Source of the DNA: Paeniglutamicibacter antarcticus_C | Lineage (GTDB): Bacteria > Actinomycetota > Actinomycetes > Actinomycetales > Micrococcaceae | Assembly: GCF_039544305.1 (NCBI RefSeq) | Contig: NZ_BAABLK010000002.1 | Location: 28,712 to 92,711, forward strand | Direction of reading: 5' to 3' | DNA length: 64,000 bases | Translations under genes and position numbers: made by a program | The notes under the pieces: model-generated | What the model saw: the letters and a program-made list of their open reading frames with translations, nothing else | Told to the model about the DNA's origin: nothing | Databases searched by the model: none | Part shown: piece after piece, positions 63,349-64,000 of the stretch | Numbering within the stretch: the first letter of the stretch is position 1 | How the letters are laid out: every line of letters begins with the position of its first letter

Positions 63349-64000
63349 CCGCCGAGAACCACCTCATCGGCACCCTGAGGGACGTCACCGGTTCCCAGCG
63401 CAAGGCACTTGAACTGGCGGGCGTATCGCGCTCCACGTGGCATTACCGACAGAATCCCCGTGAACACGTCCGGGACCCGATCCATCAGTCCGAACGCGCC
63501 TACGAGAGCCGGATCAGCGAGGCTGACCGGGAGAAGATCAGCGAATGCATCAAGCTGGGCTGGGCCGAGCAGGTCTCCGTGGATCATTCCTTCGCCACCG
63601 CCTGGGATGCCGGGTTGGTGCTCGCTTCTAGGCGTACGTGGTGGCGTATCGCGGCGGAGATTGAAGATCAGATGCTGCGCCCCACCGTCCCCACTAGAGC
63701 GCAGAACAAACGGGGCCGCAGTGCCAAGCCCGTGTTGAAGGCCACCGGGCCGGGTCAGATTTGGTCGTGGGATATTTCTGACGTGTATTCGCCATGGCGG
63801 AAAATCGTCTTCAAGGTCTATTCGGTGATGGATATTTTATCTCGGCAGATCGTGGGCTGGCGCGTGGAGGACAGCGAAGCTGACCACCTGGCCGTGGACA
63901 TGTTTGAAGCGGCCATCGCCGAGCACGGAGCGCCCCATACGGTGCACGCGGACTCGGGAGCAGCCATGAGGTCGCACTTGCTGCGTGATGCTTTAACCGT
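63342..64000 (+). CDS. IS3-family transposase OrfB (3' partial)
   Basis: Reads in the -1 frame relative to OrfA, open from upstream of 63342 to the window end (about 219 codons). No start codon near the beginning, so it is made by -1 frameshift, likely at the GAAAAG run (63336-63341). N-terminal HTH_21-like part ('KALELAGVSRSTWHYRQNP'), then the rve integrase core: first Asp in 'QIWSWDISDVYSPWRK', second in 'HTVHADSGAAMRS'; the Glu is outside the window. No internal stops, so the copy may be active. Confidence 0.87.

Larger units (their letters stand above)
62774..64000 (+). mobile_element. IS3-family insertion sequence (3' partial)
   Basis: Proposed left end at 62774 (TGTCCGGAGCCCTGGTGCAT), 170 bp before orfA, then orfA and orfB in -1 frame. 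The right end is beyond the window. The terminal sequence is deduced from its inverted match at 62555-62574, since the true right end is not visible. Confidence 0.75.

Overview
The window is high-GC actinobacterial DNA and most resembles Arthrobacter and its Micrococcaceae relatives (Paeniglutamicibacter, Glutamicibacter). This rests on typical actinobacterial single-copy proteins (DUF3263, DUF3027, DUF4031, DUF6457, a LytR_C protein, a DtxR/IdeR regulator with all metal ligands), a CIRCE-controlled groEL ending in GGM repeats, and actinobacterial cyclic-di-AMP riboswitches ahead of cell-wall hydrolases. The genus assignment is inferred from memory of these families, not from a search.

Layout. 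1-10.7 kb is an accessory catabolic region: a PucR-type and a LysR-type regulator, an omega-aminotransferase/aldehyde dehydrogenase pair, a second paralogous LysR, and a tightly coupled minus-strand operon (PLP aminotransferase, M20 amidohydrolase, MHS-type transporter, SDR). 10.7-11.5 kb is gene-free up to tRNA-Val(CAC). 11.5-43 kb is mostly core chromosome: ThrE-type exporter, ung, groEL, a two-component system, a cold-shock-like protein, serC, dtxR, two riboswitch-controlled peptidoglycan hydrolases (M23 and NlpC/P60), an HNH endonuclease, a molybdenum-cofactor block (mobA-like, moeA, fdhD, FdhF/YdeP-type oxidoreductase), an ABC exporter, a ROK regulator, a structured gene-free region next to tRNA-Arg(CCT), pcrA and sucCD.

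44.1-53.25 kb looks like an inserted island. It is bracketed by two copies of a 217-bp direct repeat that differ at 3 positions and consist of the last 46 codons of sucD plus its terminator. The island holds a cytochrome P450 divergent from an apparent operon: IclR regulator, MIO-type ammonia-lyase, amino-acid ABC importer (binding protein, permease, ATPase), HisC-like aminotransferase and a VanB-like flavin/2Fe-2S reductase. The genes read together as uptake, deamination or transamination, and P450 oxidation of an amino-acid-derived compound, possibly a methylated aromatic amino acid. The lyase has Asn where histidine ammonia-lyases have the imidazole-contacting His, and no other hut genes are present.

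53.5-59.8 kb returns to ordinary genes (zinc alcohol dehydrogenase, a SWIM/SNF2 helicase, a LOG-family protein). At about 60.01 kb there is a rearrangement scar: a ROK kinase gene is cut after about 69 codons and joined to the 3' part of a SipW-type signal peptidase gene, which is fused in frame to a secreted protein with four Ig-like repeats. The window ends in an IS3-family element (orfA complete, orfB running off the end), preceded by what looks like the outward end of a second, related IS copy.
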